A DNA stretch of 64,000 bases from Cladosporium sp. IMV 00045 (GCA_001931905.2 MSJI02000867.1:1-64000), one strand, 5' to 3'; positions 33,675 through 46,910 are shown, counted from the stretch's first letter. Made by a program: numbers and translations. Notes: generated by a model not told the origin, from the sequence alone.

Positions 33675-34842
33675 GGTTGCAGCGTGCTTTCGTTGGCGGT
33701 GGACTTTTCGAAGATTTGTATTGTTGAATCTGTAGGTGGTTGCTGGCAAGTGAAGAATGATTTTGCTTTTCTGTTGTTGGATATGGGAAATCTGCGTCGT
33801 TCTCTTATACTTACCGTTCTCAGGAGGATCGATTCCCACTCCAATCTTCCTTACCGTTTCCCGCTCACCGATGCATTTGTCTCAGACTGTCCACGCCGCG
33901 ACACTGGTATTTTGGTTGTGCAGCTGATACCGCCATTACTGTTCAGACTGTGGTAGTCCGGCGGTCCTGTCACGGATTTTGCATTGGCTGGGAATTGCGA
34001 TCCAGGATCCTTGTGCTCGAATTGTTGCACGGATGCCTCACTTTCTTGCACCGTGATCGAATTGCGATTCAGCTTTTTGATCTTGCACTACCCGCGAAGT
34101 GTCAAGGGAAATATCTGCGCAATCATGTCGCAGCTGCACAGCTTTTCGAAGTACAGAAGGAATGTCTGCTGCTGGCAGACACCGCATGGTGGATGAGACC
34201 AGGTCCGTCCCGTACAATGTATTGGAGACCGACGGTTAGCTCACGTCCTGGTGATTTTCCTTAGGGTTTGGGAGTTTCGCGTATTGAAACGACATGAGAA
34301 GGGCCAGGATTGACCGGTGTACGCATCAAGCGGATAGCGGTCTGGGGCTTGTGAGGCGCTTCTCTCATTGTGCAACTCGACTCTTTCAGCTGGAGTCGGA
34401 CACTACCATGGGACGGACTCAGACAGCAGACCGACTGGGCGAGGCCGTGATCAATCGAAAGCCTTCGAAGCTGTATAGTCCGACTCGTTCAGATCCAGCG
34501 TCTCCTCCATCTTTCCGTACCACCGTCTTGGCAGCATCGTAGCTCGGGCTATCTCACGCCGGCACACTTTCGACGTGCATCTACGCGAGCATGACGAACA
34601 GCGTCAGATGACGAGAGGCGCCTTGAAGCAATATGATCTCAAACAGAAGCACATTGCAAGCTTTCGGGCGTTGGAGCTTGGCTGCTTCCACTAATCAGGT
34701 TGCGGAGAGAAGGATGCGAGGTTCTTAGTGAGGGCAGACAGAGGATTGTATATTTAATTGCAGCAGGAAGCGCCCAAGATGCCAGTCGTAGCAAGAATCC
34801 CAGAATCAGCATTCGCGGTGACAACGTGGAAGTTCGCCCATC
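33675..34842. other. Divergent intergenic region
   Basis: Lies between the small secreted protein (minus) and the esterase (plus). No gene recognised; TATATTTAATT (34748-34758) is a possible TATA-like element for the esterase. Confidence 0.45.
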
Positions 34843-35681
34843 ATGAAAAGCAGCGTCGCTCATTCCACCCTGCTCTGTGGGTTGATCAGCCTGAGTGATG
34901 CCAAAGTCTACCTCGCAGGCGACAGCACCATGGCTTCGAACGGCGCCAATGACGGTGTGACAGATGGTATGCTACCTCATCAACTTCTACACCATCCTGC
35001 TGTGTCCATTTCTCCCAAGCTAACCCGCTCCTTCCAGGCTGGGGCCCCTACTTGGCCACCTACCTCACTTCATCTACAGAAGTGATCAACAGAGCGATCG
35101 GTGGCCGCTCAGCAAGAAGCTATACGAACGAAGGGCGTTTCGAAGCCATCACCCCACTGCTGCAGGCCGGCGACATCGTGGTAATAGAGTTCGGACACAA
35201 CGACGGCGGCTCGCCGAACTCGGCCGACGACAATGGTCGCAGCGACTGTCCTGGTACGGGAGACGAGGTCTGCACATCCGGCAAGACGGGCGAGACGGTG
35301 TATACGTTCAACAAGTACGTCTCGGACGCGGCGCGAGCATACATTGGCGCTGGCGCTAGTGTGATTGTGAGCAGCCAGACGCCGAACAACCTCTGGGAAG
35401 GCGGAACCTTCTCGGATTCGGCGCCGCGGTTTGTCGAGTATGCGCGCCTCGTAGCTGGGGAAATTGGGGAAGGAGCTTGGTATGTTGACCACTTCGAGGC
35501 GGTTGCGAGGATGTATGAGCAGCTGGGGAACGAGGCGACAAATGCGCTCTACCCTCAGGATCATACGCACACGAGCCCCGAGGGCGCGAATCTTTCTGCA
35601 AATGCGTTTGCGCAGGCTGTGTCGGAAGGTGGTAGTCCATTGGCGCAGTTTGTGAGGGAGGACATTCCGGTTGTCTATTAA
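34843..35681 (+). CDS. Rhamnogalacturonan acetylesterase-like (SGNH/CE12)
   Basis: Exons 34843-34966 and 35038-35681 (71-base intron) give 255 residues. A signal peptide ends near SLSDA. All four SGNH blocks are present: the serine in YLAGDSTMAS, Gly in INRAIGGRSARS, Asn in IEFGHNDGG and the Asp-His pair in YPQDHTHTSPEGA. A Cys pair (SDCPGTGDEVCTSG) matches CE12 members. These enzymes remove acetyl groups from the rhamnogalacturonan of pectin outside the cell. Intact. Confidence 0.92.
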
Positions 35682-35769
35682 GAAAAGTCGTGGGGAGCTG
35701 AGTGATGAGAAGGCAGAACGGAGGAGGTATTAGGGAATCGTGAATGTTTCTTCATATCTTGCCATACAT

Positions 35770-36742
35770 TTACAACTTCGCTCCGTTGCTTTCGCGCACG
35801 ATGTATCCTGACCGTGGGAAGTGAAGCTGCACGCCGGTCTCGAGGGCAATGACAATCTCGTGGGTAGAGGTGCCGGCGAGCTTCCCGAACTGAGGGTGAG
35901 CGCCTGGTCTGGTACTTCAGAGAGTGTCAGCTATGATAATCCAAGAAGAACGAAGGGGAGGAGGCATACTCAGCGCTCTCTACAACCACCGCCGCGCCCT
36001 GCGCAATGCCCAGCGGGTCGTCCTTGCCGACACTGACACTCGGGCTTGACAGATCCGCCTTGAGGATGGCCGGGATGGCAGTGTCTTTGCTGGCCTTCTC
36101 GCCCTTGGGCTTAGGCAAGCTCTCAATCAACCGCCAGACCTTCGGGTATGCCTGTTTGTCCAAACCAGAGAACCTCTTCGCCGCGCCCAAGTCGAGCAAG
36201 ACCCAGCGCAGCGCCCAAATGACGTGGATATCCGCGACGCTCAGCTTGTCACCGCCAATGTACTGCGAGTCCGCAAGAAGCACATCCTCCACATGACTGA
36301 GGCGACTCTTCAGCTCTGCAAGCGCAATAGGCTGCAATGACTTCAGAAGCTGCGGCTTCGCGAGCAGCGGGAAGATGGTCTCTCTGTCCTTCACGAAGCC
36401 CGGCGTCATGGCTTGCTCCGGCAACAACGGCATGATGCTCTTGAACGTGTCATTTCCCCAAGTCTCGTATGCTTTGTCGGCCTTGCTCGTTTGGATATTG
36501 TTCTTCCCTCCCAGCTGGTTCAGGATAACGTCGATGATGGCAGCGGAGTCTGCGTAGACGTCGCGACCGACGGCGAGCAGCGGAATGCGGCGGTAGGTGA
36601 TTCCCAGCGCTTCGAGGTCTGGACGAGGGAGGACAGGAGGTTGGGCGAGGGTGTCGTAGGAGATGTTTGCGGCTGTGAGGAGAAGATGGATCTTCTGCGC
36701 GTAAGGAGAGGCCGAGTAGGCGAAGTGGGTGATGGGAGACAT
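35770..36742 (-). CDS. Glutathione S-transferase-like protein
   Basis: Exons complement(35970..36742, 35770..35908) with a 61-base intron give 303 residues. A thioredoxin-like N-terminal half (ITHFAYSASPYAQKIHLLL, then RIPLLAVGRDVYADSAAIID, the cis-Pro and the Ser of GST N-domains) is followed by an all-helical C-domain (LLADSQYIGGDKLSVADIHVIWAL, the N-capping-type motif). The second exon adds a C-terminal extension (PGAHPQFGKLAGTSTHEIV...FPRSGYIVRES) seen in a fungal GST-like subgroup. Substrate unknown; presumably cytosolic. The acceptor is chosen to keep frame; a second in-frame acceptor six bases upstream is possible. Confidence 0.83.
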
Positions 36743-38662
36743 GGTGGATATGAGTGTATTGTATGCGTGTTGTTTACCTTGAGGAATGGAATGGGAGGGA
36801 AAGTAGAGGATTGATATACAAGAGAGAAAAGAGGAATGATATAACCAACCTGCGTAGATCTCACTGACCTGACAAATACCTCGTACCCTGAACGGAATTA
36901 TCGCTTTATCCCTTCTTGATCAGTCCAATGCTGTAAGAGTTATGAAGGCGGGGAGAGAGCCTTGATCGTCGTCGTCGCGTTGGCTTTGCCGCGGCGCCGA
37001 GGTCCATCCACATCGACGACATGAAGATGAGATTTCACTCCCTAAAGTCGTATGCCTCAGCACAGCCATCGACGAGATTCTCACATCGTTCTAAAAGTCA
37101 TCAGAAGCCTGGGTATCTGGATAATAGGATGATGAACGAATTGACCACCCAGCGAGACCGATCACGGCCCTTGCGTGGGCTCAAATAGCCATAACGTTAT
37201 CAACCTCGGTTGACGGGGTATGCCGATGTCTTCATCGTCACCTTAATCCGGTCTTGAGAGACAAGACAAAGATCTGCAGCCGCAGACATACTACTCAGAG
37301 GCCACAGGCAGGATCGCAAGCCATCAACACAAGCCGGGCGAGCATGACGGCGGTGCTCACGCTTCCGAATGGCGGTACGCAATCCCTCTGCACTGCCGGC
37401 TAGGAAAACATATCTTTTTACTGGACACCCTGTCAGCAGTTTTTTCTAGTGGCATAGCCTTCATGTTGGCGACGAACGTCCTGGTAGGTGGGAACGCCTC
37501 CAGATGAGGTTCGTTCACCTTCGCTGTGCATCAGCAGTCACCCCGATTGCTACCGCTCAATGGGTCGCAAACACTTGGGTTTCCCTTTGAAGCTCTTTTC
37601 ACCCACTACGATTCACTTGGTTTTGCTCCGGCGCAAGCATTCGACCGGTGCTTGGTTCTGCTGGTCTCGCAATCGGCAAAGAACGCACGACCTTCGTCAC
37701 GCTGCCTCCGCCGTTCTTGTGCACTTTCAGTCTCAGACTGTGCTGGCCCTGAATCTTTGTCAATGTCGTCCTCATGCAAGATGCTGGACTTTGCTTAAAC
37801 CATAGTTCCCTTGTCCGGGAAAGCGCCAGGACAAATGCCTTCATGCTTGCTCCGGCCCTCCGGCGCTCCCGCTGGATTGTCATCACTGCCAGTAGGTTGC
37901 AAGCTTATATGAGTTTCGAGCGGTGTGCTCTCTCGGCCCCTCTCTTCATCTCTCCCTGCAGTCCATTCCAGGATTTTTGTTGATCTAGATTTCCTTTGTC
38001 ACTATAGACTCATGGTCTTTTTCCAGCTTCGCTCACAACGCAGCCAATGTACGACTGGCACCTCTGGCTCATCGTCGGTATCCTTTCGGTATCCTTCAGC
38101 TCGGTCTCACTGAGCATACACTGGTGTGGAGCCTACCGCTGGCGCTGCAAACTCGCCTACAACATGACTTCCGCATCGAAGAGCCCTTTTCGTCCGTCTC
38201 GGCGGTGCTGTTGTTCAATGGATCGACCGCCTTGACTTGACATCACGAAGCAACTCAACGCTCTTCGAGGTATTGGGCCGACGGCAAGACAAGGATTGAT
38301 GTGGTGTGTCTACATCATACCCTTAGTTGACAAAATTGTCAGCGGGAGTCTCTTAAACTCGAGCTTGTTCAGTGACTGTGAAGAAACACCACGGGCAAGT
38401 CAGTCACTGATCCAATGTCCTGGGAGCCTCGCGGATGAACTCGCGTCATTGGCTTCGACTGCACGTGCGTTCACTGCATGCTCAGCAGCAACGGCTTCCG
38501 CAAAAGCCATGCACTGGCTTTTCACGCGCCCTCTCCACCCTGTCGACTATCTTCGAAACCCTCCATTTCCGGAGCTTCGCCCTTGGTTTATTGTCAAAAC
38601 CTTCAGATACTTCGCCGACAACATCTCTATCCTTGCCCTCTGCCCGCCTCCCTCACACCCAG
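36743..38662. other. 1.9 kb divergent intergenic region
   Basis: Overlapping short frames on both strands, none recognisable. CT-rich sequence (about 38520-38660) leads into the BTB gene start. Confidence 0.45.
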
Positions 38663-40574
38663 ATGCCCGGCATGCCACGCCGCACGAACAAGCCGAAGCC
38701 CTCAAACCTGGTGACGAGTCAATACGGTGAACTCCAGATCCCGAGCCCAGAGGAAATTGGCAGCTGCTGGTCCAAAGCCGCCCTGCCACGTTTGCAGTTC
38801 GAGGATGGCGATCTTTTGATCAAGCTGTCCAAGCACCACTGGCTGCTCGTTCATTCTGCTGTGGTCGCCAATGTATCTCCTGTGCTCGGTACCGGCTTTT
38901 CGGACCCGTGGACGGATTCCGGCAACAATGTGGAAACGATCGCTCACCCGGTGACTGACAGGGAAGTCGCCGTGCGCACGCTTGCATTGAAGCGAGTCGA
39001 TGGAACCTACTTGCTTGAGGGAAAGGTATGCACCCAGTTTTATGACACAATGGTCCTTCGCAAAACAACGCTGGCTACTGCAGGACGTCTTGGTTGGTCC
39101 CTTAAACGGCGTGTTCCCAGCTTACAACATCGACTTGTTTCAAAACTCGGAGCTTGCAGAGCCAGGATACCCAGAAGCCTGCCAGAAGCGATGCCCTCTT
39201 TACATTACCCGCCGTGCTCTTCACGTTCTCTTCGCTCTGATGTACGGTGCCAACCTCACCCATGAACACCTAGGAGCAGACGGCAGCGAGTCCGCCTTTC
39301 AATTTATGAACGATGAAGCGTTAGATATCGTGAGCGCTACTTGTGCCTACGCCGAGTACTTCCAATGTCTGGAGTTCCTGAAGCCCGCACTTTATCGCAC
39401 CATGCAATCTTGTCCCGAGTATTGGAAAGCGGTCGCTTACATGCCTAAGCACCACTGCACACTGGCAAAGAAGCTCGACAATCCGATGGTATTCTTCGAT
39501 GCTTTGCGTCACATGGTCGCGCAAGCCGACAAAGGATGGTCATCCTCCTAATACGATGGAGCGACTTGGGCAGACGTAGCTCGCGCTCTTGGTTGTACGG
39601 AGGATAAAGTGCGCGGCTCTTTCCCTCCAGAGCTGGATTATGTGAAGAAGACCGTTATTCCGAAGCTCACCGAAGACCTGTTGAAGCTCCAGCTGCACCC
39701 GGTGAAGGCTTTCTACTATCGCCGGTACACAGCATACACGACCTTTCTCCGCGTGAAGGATCACTACGAGTACTGCAGCCCTGACCGCTCTGAAGGTTCC
39801 AAAGCCAATCTGAGCGCAGAATATCTGGCACGTACGCACTTTGGTCAGTGGCTTGTGGGTCAACTATACGGCGAGATCATTTGGTTGCATGAGTCATCGA
39901 ACGTCCGATCGAAGCCCGCGAGGTAACACGAATTCCCTTCATTCGCTATAGATCTCGTGCATGCTGACAACCTTTATAGTCAACTCAACATGGCTCTCCA
40001 CAAACTCGAAAAAGGCGCAGCATCCGACGATCCTGCGCACATTTTCGGCCTTCCAACTCCTTTTCGTCTCTCTTCTCTGTTCAGCATCAGCAAATGGCTG
40101 AAGTTCAATCCAACCAAACAGATCAAACGCAATCTTCAAAAGGTTGTAAAAGAGGCAAACGCTGTGATTCATCAGGCCTGGCATGCACCCCACCCGAGTG
40201 GCGGGATTGGCTTCTCTGGACTTTGGAATGATACCACACTTACTTGCCGCGCGCACTTCGACGCCCACGAAGCAGGCTACTTCACCTACATGCCTATGCC
40301 ATGTGCAATCCCCGGCGGCTCTCAGGTCTGGCTTGGAGACGAGGATGCGCCGCCAGATGTCCCTATTGTCCCCGTTGGAGTTGACATGAGAGTTGCTTCG
40401 GACGCATGGCTCGAGGTCGTGGCTGAGCGTTGTGGAGTTTCCAATGACAAGCAGGGCGATGAGAAGTACGAGCAAGGCGTTGCGCCAGATGCTATTGAGA
40501 ACAGCGCTCTGAAGGCGCAGTGCCCGACACCTAGGAGGCTGATGCTGTTGTGCTCGGCGAGCGGTAAAGATTAG
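38663..40574 (+). pseudogene. BTB/POZ-like protein with an internal in-frame stop
   Basis: Exons 38663-39025, 39084-39922 and 39980-40574 (introns 58 and 57 bases) keep one frame for 598 codons, interrupted by TAA at 39549-39551 (SSS-x-YDGATWADVARAL). The N-terminal part carries the BTB-like DGDLLIKLSKHHWLLVHSAVVANVSPVL, then YITRRALHVLFALMYG and a BACK-like helical stretch; fungal BTB proteins often bind cullin-3. The second half (KLTEDLLKLQLHPVKAFYYRRY, HFDAHEAGYFTYMPMPCAIPGG) is unassigned. CAA to TAA is a RIP-type change, and coding quality continues past the stop. Alternatives are a real end at residue 276 of the BTB part, readthrough, or an assembly error. Start at 38663 chosen over an in-frame ATG at 38435. 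Confidence 0.72.
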
Positions 40575-41338
40575 TGTGGAAGTTCGGATGATCGCTGTTA
40601 GCGACTTTATGTGCTGGTCTGGCTTGGTTTCCTTGGAGGTCCAGCGCCTTGCTGCTGATAATGTTGGCTTGGTCTTGCGTTATGTTTTACTTTTGCATCA
40701 TTCTTCGTCGTATCAGATTGGCTAAATGAGCATACCTGTTGCTGCTTCATTCCCTGCACGTAGGAACTTTTGCGTGCGTGTGGCAAGCATGGACGTTTCC
40801 AAGGCTGACAGTACTACATCAGAGCTTCTATTGTTTGATAGCTGCGCCCATCGGCCGAGATCTCGCCTATTTCGTTCGTGGATATTCTGCTACAAGAAGG
40901 CACAGCTACAGCGCTCGTGCTCAAGTGCCGCCTTTGCGCTCCGACGCTGTCATGAATGATGCCTCAGGAGGTCTGGATAGCGGTCGTCGTCCAGCGTCAA
41001 GGTAAGTCGAGGAATGCTATCTACATGTCGAGGCAACAAGGAAGTGTCAATCACCGCAAGGCTCATCCACCAGTCGGTGATCAGAGTATGAAAGAGGCAA
41101 GATTTGGAAGAATTGAGGCACCAAATTTCGTTCAAAGTACAGGATGTGAAGCCTGTTAAGCAGGACAGGTACGAGCATACCCTTGCGATATTGGTCATGA
41201 AAGACGCAGTCTTGCCTCATAACAGTCGAGCAACCTCGTTTCAAGGCATTGAGCTGCATTCTGGCAACATTATACATTGTTGGCTACAGAAATCAGGCCA
41301 CATGCAGCCGTTTGGCTGGAGCTCCGCCGCCACCCCCT
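40575..41338. other. Intergenic between convergent genes
   Basis: Nothing recognised. Confidence 0.5.
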
Positions 41339-43189
41339 TCAAATATCCTTGCGCACGTAGGCGACAGGGCCCTCGTAATCCTTCCTGCCCTTGATGGCGT
41401 AGTTGAGTCCTGCAATCACAACTGCTGCAACGAACTGCCGTGTGTTAGCATCCACTCTGAGATCGCCTCGGACTAGCTTTGGGATACTCACGATAAGAAT
41501 GTTCCAGTTGAAAGTGGTTGCGTCCAGGTCAACCGGAGACTGTGGGAAAAAGTTCATGACAAAGCAAAGAGTCAAGAAGCAAACGCCGATGATGTTTAGA
41601 GGAAGCCCCCAGATTCCAAGACTCCAGCGGCGCGGTAGGAGAGGCTCTCCCACGAGGCGCTTGCGGATGATGCAACTGATGGAGACAATGTACGAGCAAG
41701 TCAATGCGCCGGTTCCAAGAGAGGTGATGATGTTGAGTGCGACATCACTGCCCAAATTGATGAGCGTGAGGAGCATGGCGAATGTGTAGGTCACATAGAT
41801 GGCGTTCATTGGCAGATCGTAGCCCGGGCGGACCTTCGCGAACCAGCTGGAGAAGGGCATGCCGTTGTCGCGAGCCTGCATCACATCAGTAAACGGACAC
41901 AATTGGCATGGAACAATCACTTACAAAGGCCCACATCTGGCGGGAAGAAGTGGCGAAACTGGTGACACAGCCAAACAGCAACATGATGAAGAACAAGCAC
42001 ACCATGACCGTCGTTCCAGCCAGCGAGCCTGTTGCTCGGTAAAATAGCTAAGGATGTTGTTAGCAATATATCATATAAGCCACGGGAAAGGCAGGCTTAC
42101 ATCAATGAAAGGATATCCAGTGGCCGAGTCGAGAGCAGTCTCTGGGTCTCCCAGCATCATCATGAAAGTGATAATCATGACGAAGCCCATGCCGCCGTTG
42201 ACATACGCCGTCCACATCATTGCTCTGGGAAGACTGCGAGAGGCATCTCTCAGTTCTTCGGCCATGTATGTCGCTGCGTCTGGTCCGACAAAAGAGAAGA
42301 CAGGCGACAGAATACCAACCAGGCACGCCGCTCCTTGAGTGGGCCAACCGCCGCCATTGTAGAAAGAAGTGAAGACTTCGCTCGCTGGATCGGTGTCGGC
42401 GAGAACCCACAAGACAATCAGGATGGCGAAGAAGCCGCCGATATGGATCACAAGGACGACACCCTCCAGAAGCGGAAGTCTTGATGCCAGGAATGTGTTG
42501 AAGACAAGGGAGAATGTCAAAACAGCCCAGATGATGAGGACAGCTTGCCATCTCGTCGGCTCATAGGAAGGGTTATTGAGGGCCACCATGCCTTGGAGAA
42601 TGGTTCCACAGAGGTAGCCGATGGCGGTGTTTCCGACTTGCCAGCCAAGAAGGCAGAGCCAGCCAACAACGTATGACAGCTGCTTTTGAGCGTACGCAGG
42701 ACCAAATTCGGAGACCCAGTCTTCATAAAGCGAGTCAGTATGGCATGCGCTCGAATGTGATCCGGAGCGGGTTGAGACCTACGGTATTGGCCACCAGTTG
42801 TGGGTGCCATACTGGCCATCTCGGCCATGGATGCGATCGCCGTCAGAAACCCAATGAACGCTCCCAGGTACACCCAGATAGCACCAGCTCTTCCTCCGTT
42901 ACTGATGACAAACTCGGATGCGCTGAATTGGGCTTCCCACGTTGCCATCAAGACCATCGTGAAACCGAAGATGGTCAAGAAGCGAAAGTTGCGCTGGATC
43001 CCGTTAGCAGAGCTCAGTAACCCTTGCGTTCGTCGTGAGGCAAACTTTGGTCTCTTGTGTTTTGCCCAACCGTTGCATATCTTTCTGATCGGCGGTGGTT
43101 CCTTTCTTTATGTCGCTAGATGATGATACATCGATATCATGTGGCTCGTCGAATGTCTCCATTCGGATGCCTTGCTTGTTGGTCGACAT
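41339..43189 (-). CDS. Amino-acid/GABA/choline permease (UGA4/HNM1 type), copy 1
   Basis: Exons complement(43046..43189, 42783..42993, 42101..42720, 41925..42047, 41492..41875, 41339..41434), introns 52, 62, 53, 49 and 57 bases, 525 residues. About twelve membrane helices in the APC fold: NFRFLTIFGFTMVLMATWE, LAEMASMAPTTGGQYHWVSEF equivalents, LEGVVLVIHIGGFFA, FVGPDAATYMAEELRDASRS, a SRQMWAFARDNGMPFSSWF helix-8 segment, SLGIWGLPLNIIGVCFL and the terminal GRKDYEGPV. Transports choline, GABA or related amines at the plasma membrane; substrate not deducible. The intron before FVAAVV is a multiple of three and open, so retention would add 19 residues. Confidence 0.92.
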
Positions 43190-44066
43190 TCTTGCGTTCG
43201 GGCGCAGATCTGCGCTTTACGAGTATCTGCGTTTTGATGCTGTGGCTGAGCAAATATGACCGAGACGGATATGGGGTTGAAATGTCGAGAGACTGAGCAA
43301 CGCAAGATAGGAACGAGAAGAAGATGGCGTAGACAGCAAACCTGAGCAGCGACGGAGGGTTTAAGATAATGAGCAAAGATCTGCAGCATTGTAAATTGTC
43401 TGATCTGACCATCGAAGGAGCGGTAGTTGATTGGAAGTAAACGAGGCTAAAAAGTGCCGATGCGACTCGAGCTGCGCCTAGCCCTGCAGATGCATGGCCT
43501 TGTTACAGACTAAACCCACCGAAAGACAGGGTATTATGTCAACAGCACATGAAGTCGCGTGGTCGGTACCTCCTACCATCGGGCTTTGGCGGGGCGTGGA
43601 TATTGTGCCGCTCGAGCTGGTCTCATTGCCTTACAGGGCAGGCAGTCATAGTTACTAGAGCAAGTCACGAAACTGGCATCTGACGATCTGTAACTAGTCT
43701 GAGACCAAGCTCCACAGAGACCTGCTTGTCCTTGCAGGTGCAGTAGTAGAACAGCTCGAGCTCCAAGCGGGCGAAGCGACCCGCTCCCTAGTATGGCGAC
43801 ATGAAACCCTAGCAGACTAACTTCCCGCCTGTGGAGCGTGGGTCAACTGGCATACAAGACTCGTCACAATAGCTTATATGGAAAGAGAGAGAGGGCCTGT
43901 TTGTTGTAGAATAAAGAAAACTCCACCACCAACTGTGTGACTTGCGCGAAGCGAGACTTGAGATGCCAATACGACAGTGTACGGAAAACGACATCTCTGA
44001 TGTCGCTCTTGTTTGCGCAAGAGGTAAGAGTTACCTTAACTGAGCATTCATTATGAGAGGAAAGCG
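43190..44066. other. Divergent promoter region
   Basis: Between permease copy 1 (minus) and the GNAT gene (plus). No gene recognised. Confidence 0.5.
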
Positions 44067-44759
44067 ATGCTAATCGTTTCGCAAGCTTGCGCCAACGATG
44101 CTTTGATAGGCGACCTCATGCATCCATACAGAAAGGAGTATCCAGATGACTTCGTCGAGTTCTTTCGTCGGCGGTTGTGCCGCTACTTGCACGACTCGAC
44201 ACGCTCTCACGTCGTGAGCTACGAGCTTCAAGGCGATGCAGAGGTGATCACCGGATATGCCGATTGGTTACACCAAGATGGATCCCACGAGGAGCCACAT
44301 GCCTCGACCGTGCACCCCGGTAGTTTCTTCCGTGCAGGATCCCATTATCACTGAAGATCACAACCGTTGACTTTTCGCAAAGACCCCTTCCAGAATCGCG
44401 CTGCCAACCCGGAGATGGCAGATGTCCTGGAGCGTGCTGAGCCTTTCACCAAGCACTATTGGTGTGGGCCAAGGTCACAGACTTGGCTGCTGGATTTCCT
44501 CATGGTCGACCCTAAGTATCAACGGAAAGGATTTGGCCGAGACCTCGTTCGTTTCGGGGTGGAGCTCGCCGCGAAAGACGGGATTTGTGCGAGCTTGATA
44601 GCTTCGGAGATTGGAGAGGCCCTTTATGTGTCTTGCGGCTTTGAGCCAGTTGGATATATTCAAGAGGGAGAAGGCAACCCCTTGCGCGGTTTGCCAGGCG
44701 GAAGAATCATGTTCTGTGAAAAGATGCTGGGGTGTGATGCAAGGCTGCGTGGCTATTAA
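44067..44759 (+). CDS. GNAT-family N-acetyltransferase
   Basis: Exons 44067-44319 and 44383-44759 give 209 residues. The 63-base intron (GTAGTT...CGCAAAG, with GTTGACT branch site) removes an in-frame TGA at 44352-44354, so the gene is intact despite looking split. The acetyl-CoA loop motif is in DFLMVDPKYQRKGFGRDLVRFG (Q/R-x-x-G-x-G/A type), followed by ASEIGEALYVSCGFEPVGY, the usual GNAT end. Acceptor substrate unknown. Confidence 0.83.
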
Positions 44760-45600
44760 AGGGTTCGGAAAGGTAGTCGTATGTGGAAGCCAAGGACTAA
44801 GAGTGCTAGCCATATGCAGTCAATTGCGAATATCGCCATGATTTGACCCAGCAATATGTCCGTCCTTACCGTTCATTCCCCTGAATGAGTCGCTGGCAAA
44901 AAAGAAAACGGTTGGGAAAAAAAATGCGGTCCGCCCATGATACTACCAAGGGGACATGCGCCTCCTCGAGTAGTGAAGGAGCAGTAGTGTCGACAACATA
45001 TTGGTTACTGTTGAGACACGAAGGAACATTAGCGCGAAAGAGCAAAGTTGATAGATCATAAAATACATTAAAAGCGTTTTGGCTGAAGCTCAATTTTTTG
45101 CCCACACTGATCCTTGAATCGCTTGCTCCTATATCCACTTATTCATGACTCGAGCCACTCAGCTCACCCTTTCTCCACAATCGTCGCAATCGTTTGCCGA
45201 GCGAAGGATGTAGTGTGTTTCCGGCACACCTGTGCCGTCCCCGAGGGCTTCCACCGTCGTGTGCCACATTGCCCGCGCTGGCCAATATCATCAGGCTGAA
45301 GATGTGATGGTGCAGAAACCCTTTTGAGCTCAATGCTCACGGTGGCATTCCTTCGACTTTCTAGGCTCGACGGCAGGGCGTCATGCTTGGGTGATTGCAA
45401 TCAGTGCAAATGTATCACATTGGGAGATTCTCATCCTGATGATGTAGGGCTTAGGATGCAGCGGATCCTGAAAGAATATCGCCCAGAATGTGAGCGTATT
45501 TCATTCCTCTGTGTGCGGCTCCTTTCTCGACAAGTTCCGTCTTGTTTAATGCCACTCGAATGGCAAGCATTGTCTCGAATCTTTTTCCAACACCCTGTTA
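44760..45600. other. Intergenic
   Basis: No gene recognised. Confidence 0.5.
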
Positions 45601-46910
45601 ATGGATTCCACCGCAGAACCGAATTGGCGGAGCTTTGCTCCCATAACGACTGACGACAAAGCCGGCTACGTTTGGATCGCCTCGATCTACGGCCTGGTGC
45701 TTTCGGTCATGGTCATGTCGATCAGAGTCTGGTATAAGCGAGCCAACTTTGGCAAGGACGACGGCCTCTTCGTCGCTTCTACAGTAAGTATCGACAAGCT
45801 TGCAAGGTATTACTGGCATGTTTGCTAATAAGGCCCAGGTGATTGCGATGGCGCATGCGATATGTGTTTTTGTTGCTCTCAAGCATGGGTTAGGAACCTC
45901 GCCACAGTCAGAGCTGCAACAGACTAGGACGCCCAACGAACGTGGCATCGCGCGCAGCAGCACGATGGCGGCTTACATGTTTCTTTTCGTGGCACTGACG
46001 CTGGCAAAATGTTCGACTATCATGTTTGTTCAACGACTTTTGTCTCGAGACATGAAGCGGCTTATCATCACCTGCTTGGCTTCAATGCTGGTGATGGCCA
46101 TTTGGGGAATCGCATCCATGGCTGTTGTTGGAACGGGCTGCGATATCATTTCGTTTGTAGTAAATGCATCTTGCGTTGGCGACGTGGGTCAATCATGATA
46201 CACCTCTTTTGATGCGCGTGTTGACATGAAATAGGACACAACTTGGGTAGCCGTTGCGGCATTCGACGCTGCAACCGAAGTCTTGCTTGTGGCCTTGCCA
46301 ATTCTTGTCGTATGGCCTTTGCAGCTTTCTTTTGATCTAAAGATCCAGGTCGTGGTGGCATTCTCGTTCCGACTAGGGTAAGCCCCCGCTACCTTCATCA
46401 ATGAGGAAGAAGCGATCGCTAACTGATTTCAGTGTTGCCGCGCTCGCCATCACACATGCCGTTTACCTGCATCGCGCCTACTCAGCGGACCGACCAGGAG
46501 TAGCATTCGTTCCAGCCATCGTTTTGGCGGAGAGCGAGCTATGCTGGTCATTGATTTCCGCCACAATCCCCAACCTGAAAGCGTTCATGACCATCTTCAA
46601 CACAGGCTTTGGCCTGAACGATATCATATCCAGCGCGAGAGGCACCGTCGTCAATAGCTCGGGTTCACGGCATGGAGGAACGGACAGCAATAATGCGATT
46701 CGGATGAAACGCATCAAGTCGCAACATGGGCCTTCGTCTCGTATTGGGAGCAGGCTACGGCCAGACCATGAAGCCTTTGCGGAAATCGCGGTGGAAGTCT
46801 CAAGAGGACATGATATGAATGACAATCATAGCATAGGGAGCGACAACAGTCAGGAGATGATCATACACAAGACGGTGGACCATCAAGTCACATATGAACG
46901 TAAGGTGTAG
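45601..46910 (+). CDS. SAT4/rhodopsin-fold integral membrane protein, second copy
   Basis: Exons 45601-45783, 45839-46183, 46235-46377 and 46433-46910 (introns 55, 51, 55) give 382 residues with seven apparent membrane helices (VWIASIYGLVLSVMVMSIRVW, FANAHAI-type KHGLG loop, YMFLFVALTLAKCSTIMF, LASMLVMAIWGIASM, ATEVLLVALPILVVWPLQLS, VVVAFSFRLGVAALAIT, VLAESELCWSLISATIPNLKAFM). The final helix motif and the ESELCWSLISATIPNLK stretch are SAT4 hallmarks. The tail is hydrophilic, ending in HKTVDHQVTYERKV. Convergent with the next SAT4 gene, 171 bases apart. Confidence 0.86.
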
